Source: Leclercia pneumoniae
GTDB lineage: Bacteria > Pseudomonadota > Gammaproteobacteria > Enterobacterales > Enterobacteriaceae
Assembly (NCBI RefSeq): GCF_017348915.1
Contig: NZ_CP071383.1
Location: 1,612,001-1,676,000, forward strand
DNA: 64,000 bases
Direction of reading: 5' to 3'
Position numbers and translations under genes: made by a program. Shown here one piece after another: positions 1-8,167 of this stretch. Under the pieces are notes generated by a model. That model was not told the origin of the DNA. It did no database searches and was given only the letters and a program-made list of their open reading frames with translations. Each line of letters opens with the position of its first letter. The stretch's first letter is position 1.

Positions 1-217
1 TGGCTGGCCGCTGTATGAATCCCGCCTGAAGGGAAAGCTGCACGTAATCAGCAAGCGATATACGCAGCGAATTGAGCGGCATAACCTGAATCTGAGGCAG
101 CACCTGGCACGGCTGGGACGGAAGTCGCTGTCGTTCTCAAAATCGGTGGAGCTGCATGACAAAGTCATCGGGCATTATCTGAACATAAAACACTATCAAT
201 AAGTTGGAGTCATTACC
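1..217 (+). mobile_element. IS1: Right end of an IS1 element (truncated by window edge)
   Basis: The first 217 bases read as the last part of an IS1 insertion: the 3' end of insB followed directly by the terminal inverted repeat, which ends in AAGTTGGAGTCATTACC at 201-217. IS1 normally makes an 8-9 bp target duplication, so GCCGGTTGG at 218-226 should also flank the left end outside the window. That left end cannot be seen. Confidence 0.9.
2..202 (+). CDS. insB: IS1 transposase InsB, C-terminal part
   Basis: The frame is open from base 2 to TAA at 200-202 and encodes 66 residues that begin [20 protein letters not shown] and end [10 protein letters not shown]. This matches the C terminus of IS1 InsB as I know it from E. 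coli. In IS1 the active DDE transposase is an InsA-InsB frameshift fusion, and this piece carries the end of its catalytic domain. The start lies outside the window. Confidence 0.9.
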   Translation, partial: GWPLYESRLKGKLHVISKRYTQRIERHNLNLRQHLARLGRKSLSFSKSVELHDKVIGHYLNIKHYQ

Positions 218-373
218 GCCGGTTGGGTGAATTTTGTCTGTTTGTTTATATATTGTCACAGGTCGGCAGCAATGATCGCTAAACCGCACAATTGTGATAA
301 TTTTATAGCATCTATTAACAAAAGATGGCCATTTTCATAAGTTACCCTAAATTTTTGTCAAAGTTATAACATT

Positions 374-1030
374 ATGAAAATATCCAAAAACCTTAGTCCT
401 GCGTTCTGGTTCACCTTAATGCTGCCGTTACTGTTTATGGCGGTACGGTTCTCTCCTTTACCCTTATTTGATGCCTCTATGGTGGGTCAGATAGAAAATT
501 ATCAGGCACTCTGGTTACTCTTTTGCGGCGTATTCACACTGGCCGCGATGTTGCCACTCTCCCTCAGTAAGCCCACCCGGCTATTCTGGATCTGGTCTGC
601 ATACTGGTGGTTTGTACTGCTGGGGAGAAGCATTAGCTGGGGGCGTGAATATTTCCCGGATGTGCCACATCTTTATTTCCGTATCATCTCCGTGCTCTGG
701 ATTGCACCGCTTATCGTTGCGCTTTTTTCCAGGGCTCTCAGGGCAGAAATAGCACGCAAAATCAGAGATATTCCTTTCCCTGTGGCTATCTTCTCCCTGG
801 CGCTCATCTCTTTCCTTATCTCCGATACGGTTGAGCATAAAAGAGTGCTCGCCTTCCTTTTCGTTGATAGCCCTGAACATCAGGATATTATTGAAGAGCT
901 GTATGAAATACCCTTTATGGTCGCGCTATTTATGACGGCATGTTATTACATGCGGATTGATAAATTAGCCTTAGCACATCCGGTTCGAAACCGTACCGAT
1001 AACAGAGAAGCATCGATAACGCGCACATAA
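374..1030 (+). CDS. Putative six-helix inner-membrane protein, unknown function
   Basis: This 218-residue protein has six hydrophobic stretches at about residues 11-26, 45-60, 70-84, 104-118, 134-149 and 179-193, and a polar, Arg-rich tail of about 20 residues. A loop near 85-100 is rich in aromatic residues. I do not recognise the family and see no catalytic motif. The ATG at 374 has no clear Shine-Dalgarno sequence and lies in AT-rich DNA. The gene is less GC-rich than its neighbours and lies just beyond the IS1 end, which may mark a recently acquired segment. It is probably real because of its length and coherent membrane topology, but no function can be assigned. Confidence 0.6.
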   Translation: MKISKNLSPAFWFTLMLPLLFMAVRFSPLPLFDASMVGQIENYQALWLLFCGVFTLAAMLPLSLSKPTRLFWIWSAYWWFVLLGRSISWGREYFPDVPHLYFRIISVLWIAPLIVALFSRALRAEIARKIRDIPFPVAIFSLALISFLISDTVEHKRVLAFLFVDSPEHQDIIEELYEIPFMVALFMTACYYMRIDKLALAHPVRNRTDNREASITRT

Positions 1031-1106
1031 TTAATCGCTATCACGAGTCGTCATGCTGTGTTTTTACGGCATGATGGCAAAACAAAAATAGCAGCCAGGC
1101 TCGACT

Positions 1107-1132
1107 CCCCCTCTTTATGCCGCGAAAGGGGG
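1107..1132 (-). terminator. Possible terminator after the 1199-1444 gene
   Basis: An inverted repeat pairs CCCCCTCTTT with AAAGGGGG around an 8-base loop, with a two-base bulge. It lies between two convergent genes. On the minus strand it follows the end of the 81-residue gene by about 65 bases. No clean U tract follows, so the call is tentative. Confidence 0.3.
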
Positions 1133-1198
1133 ATATTTAACGGCCGTCACAAAGCGAAACCGACTATCTCTCTCCTTCATAAAAAGTGAGGAGTGTGC

Positions 1199-1444
1199 TC
1201 ACGCCTTACCGCATTGCAACGCGTACTGAGCCGTATAATACGCGTCGAGGGGCGTATCGTCCCGGTAGACCGCCCGGGTGTCCTCTCTGCATATCCACTC
1301 ATCAAGAAACCAGTCATCTTTACATCTGGCGTCCCGGGATGGCTTCACCGTCCAGGTGGATTTTCTGCCAAAGAGTCCCCTCCGCTGAACGATACTGCCG
1401 ATGCCTCTCTCGTCGCCCATGCGAATGATCTCAAACTTCGCCAT
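1199..1444 (-). CDS. Small protein of unknown function (81 aa)
   Basis: The protein runs from MAKFEIIRMG to YALQCGKA. The start chosen is the second of two adjacent ATGs because a GAGG sits 5 bases upstream of it. The protein has mixed polarity, is rich in Arg and Asp, and has three Cys and no signal peptide or membrane segment. The stretch WFLDEWICREDTRAVYRD looks like a folded domain rather than a chance translation. Two overlapping plus-strand open frames are less protein-like. I do not recognise the family. Confidence 0.5.
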   Translation of the reverse strand: MAKFEIIRMGDERGIGSIVQRRGLFGRKSTWTVKPSRDARCKDDWFLDEWICREDTRAVYRDDTPLDAYYTAQYALQCGKA

Positions 1445-1768
1445 CATAGCCTCATGCTAACGAATACTAAGTCCAGATTATCTCACCCCTGCGCCGTGGT
1501 TTCTTCACAGTCTGCGCTGTATTGCCTTCGTGATGGAGATGAAAGCGGGGGGTGTAACTCGGGTGACCGCGTTATACATAACGTCACCGAATTGCTTTTG
1601 ATAGCGCATGAGCAGCGGCGATAACGCGTCACAGGCAGATTTCACTACCGCGTAAAACGCGTTTCGTGGCGTGAACCGTCGAACGTTTCACTTTGCGACC
1701 CGCATCCGCGCAATCTGTCATAAACCTGTCACACTCAAGGCGATGCGTAAAAAAAAGAGGAAGAAGGG
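1445..1768. other. Intergenic region before agp
   Basis: No convincing gene lies in this stretch. Open frames crossing it on either strand have unnatural composition. It holds the divergent start regions of the 81-residue gene (minus) and agp (plus). The only clear site is the Pho box at 1715-1732, followed by a purine-rich GAGGAAGAAGGG that provides the agp ribosome binding site. Confidence 0.6.
1715..1732 (+). promoter_or_regulatory. PhoB binding site (Pho box) upstream of agp
   Basis: CTGTCATAAACCTGTCAC consists of two CTGTCA direct repeats with the 11-base period of a PhoB box (7 bases, a 4-base A-rich spacer, 7 bases). It ends 36 bases before the agp start. In PhoB-activated promoters the box replaces the -35 element. 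The -10 element expected about 10 bases downstream is poor here. Binding is inferred from the motif only. Confidence 0.6.
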
Positions 1769-3010
1769 ATGAAAAGAGCACTCCTGGCGATCGCCGTGGC
1801 AAGCAGCGTCGCACTCAGTTCTGGGGTACAGGCGCAAACCGCGCCGGAAGGGTATCAGCTTCAGCAGGTTTTAATTATGAGCCGCCATAACCTGCGCGCT
1901 CCGCTGGCCAATAACGGCAGCGTACTCGAACAATCCACGCCCAGCCAGTGGCCGGAGTGGGATGTACCGGGCGGGCAGCTCACCACCAAGGGCGGCGTCC
2001 TGGAAGTGTATATGGGCCATTACATGCGGGAATGGCTCGCCGACGAGGGGATGATCAAGGCTGGGGAGTGTCCGCCGGCCAGTAACGTCTATGCCTACGC
2101 CAACAGCCTACAACGCACGGTCGCTACCGCGCAGTTCTTTATCACCGGCGCCTTCCCGGGCTGCGACGTGCCTGTCCATCATCAGGAACAGATGGGCACC
2201 ATGGATCCGACCTTTAACCCGGTGATTACCGATAACTCTCCAGCGTTTAAAGAAAAAGCCCTTAAGGCGATGGAGGCCGAGCGGCAAAAAATGCAGCTTG
2301 GTGAGAGTTACAAACTGCTGGAGCAGATGACCCACTATGCCGACTCCCCCTCCTGTAAGGAGAAGCAGGTGTGTGATTTGAGCGAGGCGAAGGACACCTT
2401 CAGTGCAGACTACCAAAAAGAGCCGGGCGTTTCGGGCCCGTTGAAGGTGGGGAACTCGCTGGTGGATGCCTTTACGCTGCAGTATTACGAAGGCTTCCCG
2501 ATGGATCAGGTGGCGTGGGGCGAAATCAAAACCGACCAGCAGTGGCGGCTACTTTCGAAGCTGAAAAATGGCTATCAGGATTCGCTGTTCACCTCGTCAG
2601 AGGTGGCACGTAATGTGGCTAAACCGCTGGTGAAATATATCGATAACGCGCTGGTCACCGACCAGGCGAAGGCCCCGAAAATCACGGTACTGGTCGGGCA
2701 TGATTCCAATATAGCTTCGATGCTAACGGCGCTCGACTTTAAGCCTTATCAGCTACACGATCAGTACGAGCGTACGCCAATTGGCGGCAAGATCGTCTTC
2801 CAGCGCTGGCACGATAAAAACGGTAACCGGGATCTGATGAAGATTGAGTATGTGTACCAGAGTGCGGAACAGCTGCGAAACGCGGATGTCCTGACGCTGA
2901 AATCCCCGGCTCAGCGCGTGACGCTGGAGCTGACGGGCTGCCCAATTGATGCAAATGGTTTTTGTCAGATCGACAAATTCAATGCGGTATTAAACGACGC
3001 GGCGAAGTAA
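1769..3010 (+). CDS. agp: Periplasmic glucose-1-phosphatase
   Basis: Agp is a periplasmic acid phosphatase of the histidine phosphatase superfamily that releases glucose from glucose-1-phosphate and also attacks phytate. The 413-residue protein starts with a Sec signal peptide ending near VQA (residues 20-22). The active-site RHNLRAP lies at residues 39-45 and the catalytic HD pair at 311-312. Length and sequence match E. coli Agp throughout. The gene is monocistronic, has a purine-rich ribosome binding site, and ends just before a strong terminator shared with yccJ. The upstream Pho box suggests phosphate control. Confidence 0.97.
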   Translation: MKRALLAIAVASSVALSSGVQAQTAPEGYQLQQVLIMSRHNLRAPLANNGSVLEQSTPSQWPEWDVPGGQLTTKGGVLEVYMGHYMREWLADEGMIKAGECPPASNVYAYANSLQRTVATAQFFITGAFPGCDVPVHHQEQMGTMDPTFNPVITDNSPAFKEKALKAMEAERQKMQLGESYKLLEQMTHYADSPSCKEKQVCDLSEAKDTFSADYQKEPGVSGPLKVGNSLVDAFTLQYYEGFPMDQVAWGEIKTDQQWRLLSKLKNGYQDSLFTSSEVARNVAKPLVKYIDNALVTDQAKAPKITVLVGHDSNIASMLTALDFKPYQLHDQYERTPIGGKIVFQRWHDKNGNRDLMKIEYVYQSAEQLRNADVLTLKSPAQRVTLELTGCPIDANGFCQIDKFNAVLNDAAK

Positions 3011-3038
3011 AAAAGTCCCCCCCGCGCTGGCGGGGGGG
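3009..3038. terminator. Bidirectional terminator between agp and yccJ
   Basis: A 9-bp GC-only stem (CCCCCCCGC with GCGGGGGGG) closes a GCTG loop. On the minus strand it is followed by TTTTTT, so it is a good intrinsic terminator for the wrbA-yccJ transcript. agp runs into it from the other side. Confidence 0.85.
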
Positions 3039-3044
3039 TAGTTG

Positions 3045-3272
3045 TCAGACGTTTTGCCGTTCTATGGTTTGCTCGCCCCAGAACAGCGAGTCTTTATCCG
3101 TCTTCTCAAAGGCGCGCACCAGTACTTCATCGCTGCCTTCTTCCCATATTTTCTCCGCCAGCTTCTCATCGTAGTTTGCGACTTCAAAGATAGCCTCTGC
3201 GATTTCTGGCGATGTATTACGTAAACTCGCCCATTCGCCCACGCGATGCGCTTTTGCTTCTTGAGTTGGCAT
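3045..3272 (-). CDS. yccJ: YccJ family small protein
   Basis: This 75-residue soluble acidic protein matches E. coli YccJ from the MPTQEAKAH start to the TIERQNV end. It has no signal peptide and no known catalytic motif, and its function is unknown. It lies 20 bases downstream of wrbA on the same strand and ahead of a strong terminator, so the two form an operon. In E. coli the wrbA-yccJ pair is associated with the general stress response. Confidence 0.93.
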   Translation of the reverse strand: MPTQEAKAHRVGEWASLRNTSPEIAEAIFEVANYDEKLAEKIWEEGSDEVLVRAFEKTDKDSLFWGEQTIERQNV

Positions 3273-3292
3273 ATTCGTCCTCCTGTTTACGG

Positions 3293-3889
3293 TTAACCTT
3301 TCAGTTTGACGGCTAAGCCGGCAACATGTTCACCCTGATAGCGGGCAATATTCAGCTCCGCCTCGCTGGGCTGGCGGGAGCCATCTCCCCCGGCAATGGT
3401 CGTGGCGCCGTAGGGGGTACCACCACGTACCTGAGAAATATCAAACAGTTCCGGTGAGCCGTAGCCGATAGGTACAATCACCATCCCATGATGTGCAAGG
3501 GTAGTCCATGTAGAGGTAATTGTCTGTTCCTGGCCGCCGCCGGTGCCGGTTGAGCTAAACACGCTGGCAATTTTGCCGCGTAGCGCGCCGTTGGCCCACA
3601 GCCCCCCGGTCTGATCGAGGAAAGTGCGCATCTGTCCGGCCATATTGCCGAAGCGCGTTGGGGTGCCAATGATAATCGCATCGTAGTCCGCCAGCTCCTG
3701 CGGGGTGGCGACCGGGGTATCCTGTGTTTTACCCCCTGCGTTGGCAAACACCTCTGCGGGCATGGTTTCAGGTACACGTTTAATGGTTACCTCAACGCCC
3801 CCAATTCTTCTGGCGCCTTCCGCCACTGCCTGCGCCATCGTTTCTACGTGTCCGTACATCGAATAATAGAGCACCAGAATTTTCGCCAT
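3293..3889 (-). CDS. wrbA: NAD(P)H:quinone oxidoreductase WrbA
   Basis: WrbA is a tetrameric FMN flavoprotein that reduces quinones by two electrons and so avoids semiquinone radicals. The 198-residue protein has the flavodoxin-like phosphate loop [12 protein letters not shown] near the N terminus and the FMN-contacting [12 protein letters not shown] near residue 77. The C-terminal region [18 protein letters not shown] is typical of the family. A ribosome binding site (GAGTGAAG) precedes the ATG. The gene leads the wrbA-yccJ operon. Confidence 0.97.
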   Translation of the reverse strand: MAKILVLYYSMYGHVETMAQAVAEGARRIGGVEVTIKRVPETMPAEVFANAGGKTQDTPVATPQELADYDAIIIGTPTRFGNMAGQMRTFLDQTGGLWANGALRGKIASVFSSTGTGGGQEQTITSTWTTLAHHGMVIVPIGYGSPELFDISQVRGGTPYGATTIAGGDGSRQPSEAELNIARYQGEHVAGLAVKLKG

Positions 3890-4438
3890 CTTGCTTCACT
3901 CCTCAATTATCGTCGCGCAGCCGAGCGCTGCAGTACCTTAAAGATATGACGTGCTGGCAGGAGTGCAAATTATTGCGCGGGTTGTTTGATCTGAGCACTG
4001 CTGCTTTTGCGGGGCCGGTGAGCGTCGCTTAAGATTCGCTTTGACCATAAACCGACCCCCACTGAACCGTGCGGCAGCGCTGGTCTGACGATATCCGGCG
4101 TTAGAGTCTGCAGCCGCGACGCGCCTCACTCAGTCGTTGCAGCCTGAAGATCATTGTGGCGAAAGGGATCAGGCGCATTGTTGCAATATGAAACATATTT
4201 GCCGTATCGAATTTTCGGAACGATAAGAGGTGCTTATGTGTAAGCGGCAGGAATTTTCATACGAAAGGCTGATTTCCTGTTGCTGAATATTACGATTCAC
4301 TGGCCGGATGCCCTATGTCCACTAAGCTTAGTTTCACGCGGCGCAGATAAACTCGCTGAGTAAGTGTCGCCAGGTGAAAGAATCCTCTTTTACTGAATGC
4401 AGTATGATGTCTAATATGTCGAACTCTGGAGGTAGAAC
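3890..4438. other. 549-base intergenic region wrbA-ymdF
   Basis: This region separates two divergent genes and must carry both promoters. I see no long coding frame: the 63-codon minus frame at 3938-4129 has no ribosome binding site and overlaps the wrbA promoter region. One micro-ORF at 4236-4286 has a good ribosome binding site (see findings). TTGCAA near 4180 with TATCGA 18 bases later is a possible promoter for it. The ymdF ribosome binding site GGAGG is at 4428-4432. Confidence 0.5.
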
Positions 4439-4618
4439 ATGGCTAACCATCGTGGTGGGTCAGGTAATTTCGCAGAAGATCGTGAAAGAGCATCAGCAGC
4501 AGGCCGTAAAGGTGGCCAGCAGAGCGGGGGTAATTTCAAAAATGACCCTCAGCGTGCATCAGAAGCTGGCAAAAAAGGGGGCAAAAACAGTCACGGCAGC
4601 GGTAACAATAGCAAGTAG
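4439..4618 (+). CDS. ymdF: Stress-induced small protein YmdF (KGG repeats)
   Basis: This 59-codon gene starts MANHRGGSGNFAEDRERASA and ends SHGSGNNSK. It holds two copies of the Ala-Gly-basic-Lys-Gly-Gly motif (AGRKGGQQSG and AGKKGGKNSH) that defines the small, disordered, highly polar KGG (con-10-like, GsiB-like) stress proteins. It corresponds to E. coli YmdF. GGAGG lies 6 bases before the ATG and an intrinsic terminator follows. A longer overlapping open frame in another phase (4374-4625) is a shadow of this gene. Confidence 0.93.
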   Translation: MANHRGGSGNFAEDRERASAAGRKGGQQSGGNFKNDPQRASEAGKKGGKNSHGSGNNSK

Positions 4619-4665
4619 TGACTAAAGTCTACGATACGGATAGCGTAATCCGTAACGTTGCTCCC

Positions 4666-4693
4666 ACCGCCGGATAGCCCGGCGGTTTTTTTT
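4666..4693 (+). terminator. Intrinsic terminator of ymdF
   Basis: ACCGCCGG pairs with CCGGCGGT around a 5-base loop and is followed by a run of eight T. Confidence 0.85.
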
Positions 4694-4763
4694 ATCTCCG
4701 CAACATTGAACTGTTATCACCGACATCGCACACTAGCGGATTGATTCTTGTCTTTGGTGTTAC

Positions 4764-5669
4764 ATGTCTGCCTCTCGTTATGCTTTCTCCGTTAAACCGC
4801 AAGAAGCGCTATTAATTCTCATCACTATGTTCTGGGGTGGCACGTTTCTGGCCGTCCAGTATGCGGTCACCCTGAGCGATCCCTTTTTCTTTGTCGGCCT
4901 GCGCTTCGCCACGGCGGCAATTGCGGTGGCGTTGATCTCACTGAAATCTTTGCGCGGACTTACGCTTAGAGAGCTCAAAGCCGGCGTAGCGATCGGCGTG
5001 GCGATCGCCATGGGTTACAGCCTGCAAACCTGGGGTTTACAAAGCATCTCCAGCAGTAAATCGGCCTTTATCACGGCGATGTACGTTCCGCTGGTGCCAC
5101 TGTTGCAATGGTTATGCCTCGGCAGAATACCGGGAATCATGTCCTGTGTGGGCATCGTGCTGGCCTTTATAGGCCTGATACTGCTGGCCGGGCCGGGCGA
5201 TAATCTGCTGGCATTAGGACCGGGTGAGATCATCACCCTGGTAGGCGCGATTGCCATTGCGGCGGAGATCATTCTTATTAGTGCGTGGGCGGGACAGGTC
5301 GATGTAAAACGGGTCACCGTGGTGCAGCTCGCTACCGCGTCGCTGGTGGCATTTGGCGCGATGGTCCCTGCCGGCGAAGCCGTTCCAGCTCTGTCGCCAG
5401 GGCTGATTATTGTTGCGCTCGGTCTGGGCATTTTCAGCGCCATTATTCAGGTCACCATGAACTGGGCGCAGAAAAGTGTCTCCCCGACGCGTGCGACCGT
5501 CATCTACACCGGCGAACCGGTCTGGGCCGGTATTTTTGGCCGCATCGCCGGCGAACGACTGCCTGTCCTGGCCCTGCTTGGCGGCGTCTTTATTGTCGCA
5601 GGCGTGCTGGTGAGCGAACTGAAGTTAAAAAAGAAGCGAAAAGCGGCAAGCGAGCTAACCTCAGACTAA
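4764..5669 (+). CDS. DMT (EamA) family inner-membrane transporter
   Basis: The 301-residue protein has ten hydrophobic segments arranged as two EamA repeats, with an inverted second half. The typical WGGTFLAVQYA lies in helix 1 and the repeat signature around VIYTGEPVWAGIFG lies near the C terminus. It ends in a basic cytoplasmic tail. Members export metabolites or amino acids, and the substrate here cannot be read from sequence. It is not present at this locus in E. coli K-12 as I recall it. It converges on rutG. No strong ribosome binding site is seen, so the start is moderately certain. Confidence 0.85.
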   Translation: MSASRYAFSVKPQEALLILITMFWGGTFLAVQYAVTLSDPFFFVGLRFATAAIAVALISLKSLRGLTLRELKAGVAIGVAIAMGYSLQTWGLQSISSSKSAFITAMYVPLVPLLQWLCLGRIPGIMSCVGIVLAFIGLILLAGPGDNLLALGPGEIITLVGAIAIAAEIILISAWAGQVDVKRVTVVQLATASLVAFGAMVPAGEAVPALSPGLIIVALGLGIFSAIIQVTMNWAQKSVSPTRATVIYTGEPVWAGIFGRIAGERLPVLALLGGVFIVAGVLVSELKLKKKRKAASELTSD

Positions 5670-5684
5670 ATCGTGTTGAGCAGA

Positions 5685-5708
5685 AATGCCCCTCCCCGGA
5701 GGGGCATT
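5685..5708. terminator. Hairpin between the convergent DMT gene and rutG
   Basis: AATGCCCCTCC and GGAGGGGCATT form a nearly perfect palindrome between the two stop codons. It lacks a long U tract on either strand, so it is a possible bidirectional terminator or 3'-end stabiliser. Confidence 0.55.
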
Positions 5709-5713
5709 GGCTG

Positions 5714-7042
5714 TTAACTGTCCTGCCCGACAACTTCCCCCTGGGGGACGGCTGCCGTCCGTCGGCTTAATAGCGCATTCAACAGAATTGCGCCGAAGGT
5801 CGCGGTGCCAATGCCGCCCAGAGTAAAGCCGCCCAGCGACAGGGCAAAATCTCCCGCCCCCAGAACCAGCGTCACCGCCACCATGATCAGATTCCCGTTC
5901 TGACTCAGATCAACATGGTTTTGCACCCAGATGCGCGCTCCCGCCACCGCAATCAGGCCAAACACCACGATCGAGGCGCCGCCAATCACCGGAGCAGGAA
6001 TGGTGTGGATCAGCGCGCCAAACTTCGGCGAGAAGCCCAGCAGCAGGGCAATCACCGCCGCGGCCACAAACACCAGCGTAGAGTAGACTTTTGTCACCGC
6101 CATCACACCGATGTTCTCGGCATAGGTGGTCACGCCGCTGCCGCCCACCGAGCCTGAAAGCAGCGTCGCCAGTCCGTCACCGACAAAGGCGCGGCCCATG
6201 TACGGGTCCATATTGCGCCCGGTCATCCCCGCCACCGCCTTCAGGTGGCCCAGGTTTTCCGCCACCAGGATCACTGCCACCGGGGCAATCAGCATCATCG
6301 CCTGGCCGCTAAACGTGGGGGAGGTGAGCTGCGGCACACCAAACCAGGCGGCGTTGTGTACCAGCGTAAAATCCACCGGTTTCCCCAGCCCGAGCACGTT
6401 AGTGACCAGCGCATAGAGCAGGCAGGCGATGATCAATCCCACCAGAATCAAAAGCCGTTGCACCATGCCGCGGGTAAAGACCGCGACCAGGCCAATGCAC
6501 AGCACCGTCATCACCGCCATCCAGCTATCAAATGCCGAGCCAGAGACCCCTTTCACCGCAATCGGCGCCAGGTTAAGGCCAATGGCCATCACCACCGCCC
6601 CCGTGACCACCGGCGGCATGAGCCGTTCTATCCAGCGGGTACCGCTTTTCATCACGATCAGCCCAATCAGGGTATAGACTGCCCCGCAGGCGATAATTCC
6701 CCCCAGCGCCACGCTGAGATTGGGGTTTACCCCCTGGCCGCTAAAGCCGGTGGCAGCAATCACTACCCCCACAAAGGCCGCGCTGGAGCCGAGATAGCTT
6801 GGCACCCGCCCCTCGGTTATCAGGAAGAACAGCAGGGTGCCGACGCCTGACATCAGGATCGATAAGTTCGGATCCAGCCCCATCAGGATGGGCATCAGCA
6901 CCGTGGCACCAAACATCGCCACCGCGTGCTGCACCCCCATCACGGCGGTCTGAGGATACGAGAGTCGTTCATCCGGCGCGACCACGCCGCTACCCGTAGA
7001 GGTCGATTTCAACTGCCAGTGGGGAAAACCGAACATTGCCAT
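5714..7042 (-). CDS. rutG: Putative pyrimidine permease RutG (NCS2 family)
   Basis: RutG is an NCS2 uracil/xanthine-type permease thought to bring pyrimidines into the cell for the Rut pathway. The 442-residue product matches E. coli RutG in length and has multiple transmembrane helices. The NCS2 signature region SGSVGGSGVTTYAENIGVMA is centred near residue 290. The ATG at 7042 was chosen because AAGGAG lies 7 bases upstream, although an in-frame TTG lies just before it. It is the last gene of rutABCDEFG, 21 bases after rutF. Confidence 0.95.
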   Translation of the reverse strand: MAMFGFPHWQLKSTSTGSGVVAPDERLSYPQTAVMGVQHAVAMFGATVLMPILMGLDPNLSILMSGVGTLLFFLITEGRVPSYLGSSAAFVGVVIAATGFSGQGVNPNLSVALGGIIACGAVYTLIGLIVMKSGTRWIERLMPPVVTGAVVMAIGLNLAPIAVKGVSGSAFDSWMAVMTVLCIGLVAVFTRGMVQRLLILVGLIIACLLYALVTNVLGLGKPVDFTLVHNAAWFGVPQLTSPTFSGQAMMLIAPVAVILVAENLGHLKAVAGMTGRNMDPYMGRAFVGDGLATLLSGSVGGSGVTTYAENIGVMAVTKVYSTLVFVAAAVIALLLGFSPKFGALIHTIPAPVIGGASIVVFGLIAVAGARIWVQNHVDLSQNGNLIMVAVTLVLGAGDFALSLGGFTLGGIGTATFGAILLNALLSRRTAAVPQGEVVGQDS

Positions 7043-7063
7043 GAGCAAACTCCTTCAGGAGGG

Positions 7064-7558
7064 TTAACAGGCTGGTCGCATAAGTGCGTGATAGCCGCGA
7101 TCAAACCACACCAACCCCTGCGGCGCGGGGTGGCACGTAATAGCCACGATGCTACAAAACAGAATGTCGTGGGTACCCACGCTCACCACCTGGCTAATGT
7201 GGCAATCGAACGACACCAGCGCCTCTTCCAGCCGCGGGCAGCCGGTCTCCCCCCTCTGCCAGCGGGCGGCGGCGAAACGCTCCACCATCGGCGTTTTGCC
7301 GCCAAACAGATTAGAGAGCGGTTCTTGTCCGGCGCTCAGGGTATTCACGCACAGGGTGCGGTTTTCGCTAAACGTGGGCCACACCGAGGCACCCCGATTC
7401 AGGCACACCAGCAGGGTCGGCGGCTCGTCAGTGACGCTACACACCGCACTGGCGGTAAAGCCCGCCTGTCCGGCAGGACCGTCAGTGGTGATGATATTCA
7501 CCGCCGCCCCCATGCAGGCCATGGCGTCGCGAAAGGTCTGTTTATCAGGAAGGGTCAT
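7064..7558 (-). CDS. rutF: FMN reductase RutF
   Basis: RutF is the flavin reductase that supplies reduced FMN to the monooxygenase RutA. The 164-residue protein has the flavin reductase-like fold signature, with the conserved [20 protein letters not shown] near residues 35-55 and VGTHDILFC near the C terminus. It starts 9 bases after rutE. Length equals that of the E. coli protein. Confidence 0.95.
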   Translation of the reverse strand: MTLPDKQTFRDAMACMGAAVNIITTDGPAGQAGFTASAVCSVTDEPPTLLVCLNRGASVWPTFSENRTLCVNTLSAGQEPLSNLFGGKTPMVERFAAARWQRGETGCPRLEEALVSFDCHISQVVSVGTHDILFCSIVAITCHPAPQGLVWFDRGYHALMRPAC

Positions 7559-7567
7559 GATGGCTCC

Positions 7568-8158
7568 TTACGCCAGTCCGCAGGCGTCTTCAAAGGTGAG
7601 GCGCGGCAGGCGGGCATACACTTTGCTGGCATCGCCATAGCCGATGTTAACGAGCAGATTGCTCTTGAGAGGGGTGCCGGTGAAAAAGGCGGCGTCCACC
7701 TTCTCACGGTCGAAGCCGGACATCGGCCCGGTATCCATCCCCAGCGCCCGGCAGGCGAAAATGAGATAGGCCGCCTGCATGGCGCTATTACGGAACGCCG
7801 TCTCCTCGGCCAGCGCCGGGCTTGAGGTAAACCAGCTTCGCGCATCGCCGTGCGGAAACAGCGCAGGGAGGCGATCATAGAACGTGCTGTCCCAGGCGAC
7901 GATGGCCGTCACCGGAGCGGTAAGCGTCTTTTCCAGGTTGCCGCTGGAGAGCGCGGGGCGCAGCTTCTCTTTGCCCTCCGGCGTACGGATAAACACGAAG
8001 CGCGCCGGAGAACAGTTAGCGGAGGTGGGCCCCCATTTCAGCAGCGCATAGATCTCGCGCAGGGTCTCGTCACTCACCGGCTGGGGCAGCCAGCCGTTGT
8101 GCGTGCGCGCCTGGGTAAACAGAGTATTGATTGCGGTGGGGTTGAGTGCTTCGCTCAT
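7568..8158 (-). CDS. rutE: RutE, nitroreductase-family malonic semialdehyde reductase
   Basis: RutE belongs to the nitroreductase family. In the Rut pathway it is assigned to reducing malonic semialdehyde to 3-hydroxypropionate, a step shared with YdfG in E. coli. The 196-residue protein carries the family features [19 protein letters not shown] near the N terminus and [16 protein letters not shown], the flavin-contacting loop. It starts 9 bases after rutD. It collects toxic semialdehyde made late in pyrimidine ring degradation. Confidence 0.94.
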   Translation of the reverse strand: MSEALNPTAINTLFTQARTHNGWLPQPVSDETLREIYALLKWGPTSANCSPARFVFIRTPEGKEKLRPALSSGNLEKTLTAPVTAIVAWDSTFYDRLPALFPHGDARSWFTSSPALAEETAFRNSAMQAAYLIFACRALGMDTGPMSGFDREKVDAAFFTGTPLKSNLLVNIGYGDASKVYARLPRLTFEDACGLA

Positions 8159-8167
8159 TTCGACTCC

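Noticed and set aside
3938-4129. 63-codon minus-strand frame upstream of wrbA
   Set aside because: It has no ribosome binding site, low-quality composition and overlaps the wrbA promoter region.
4374-4625. 83-codon frame overlapping ymdF
   Set aside because: ymdF in another phase has the ribosome binding site and a full match to the KGG stress-protein family.
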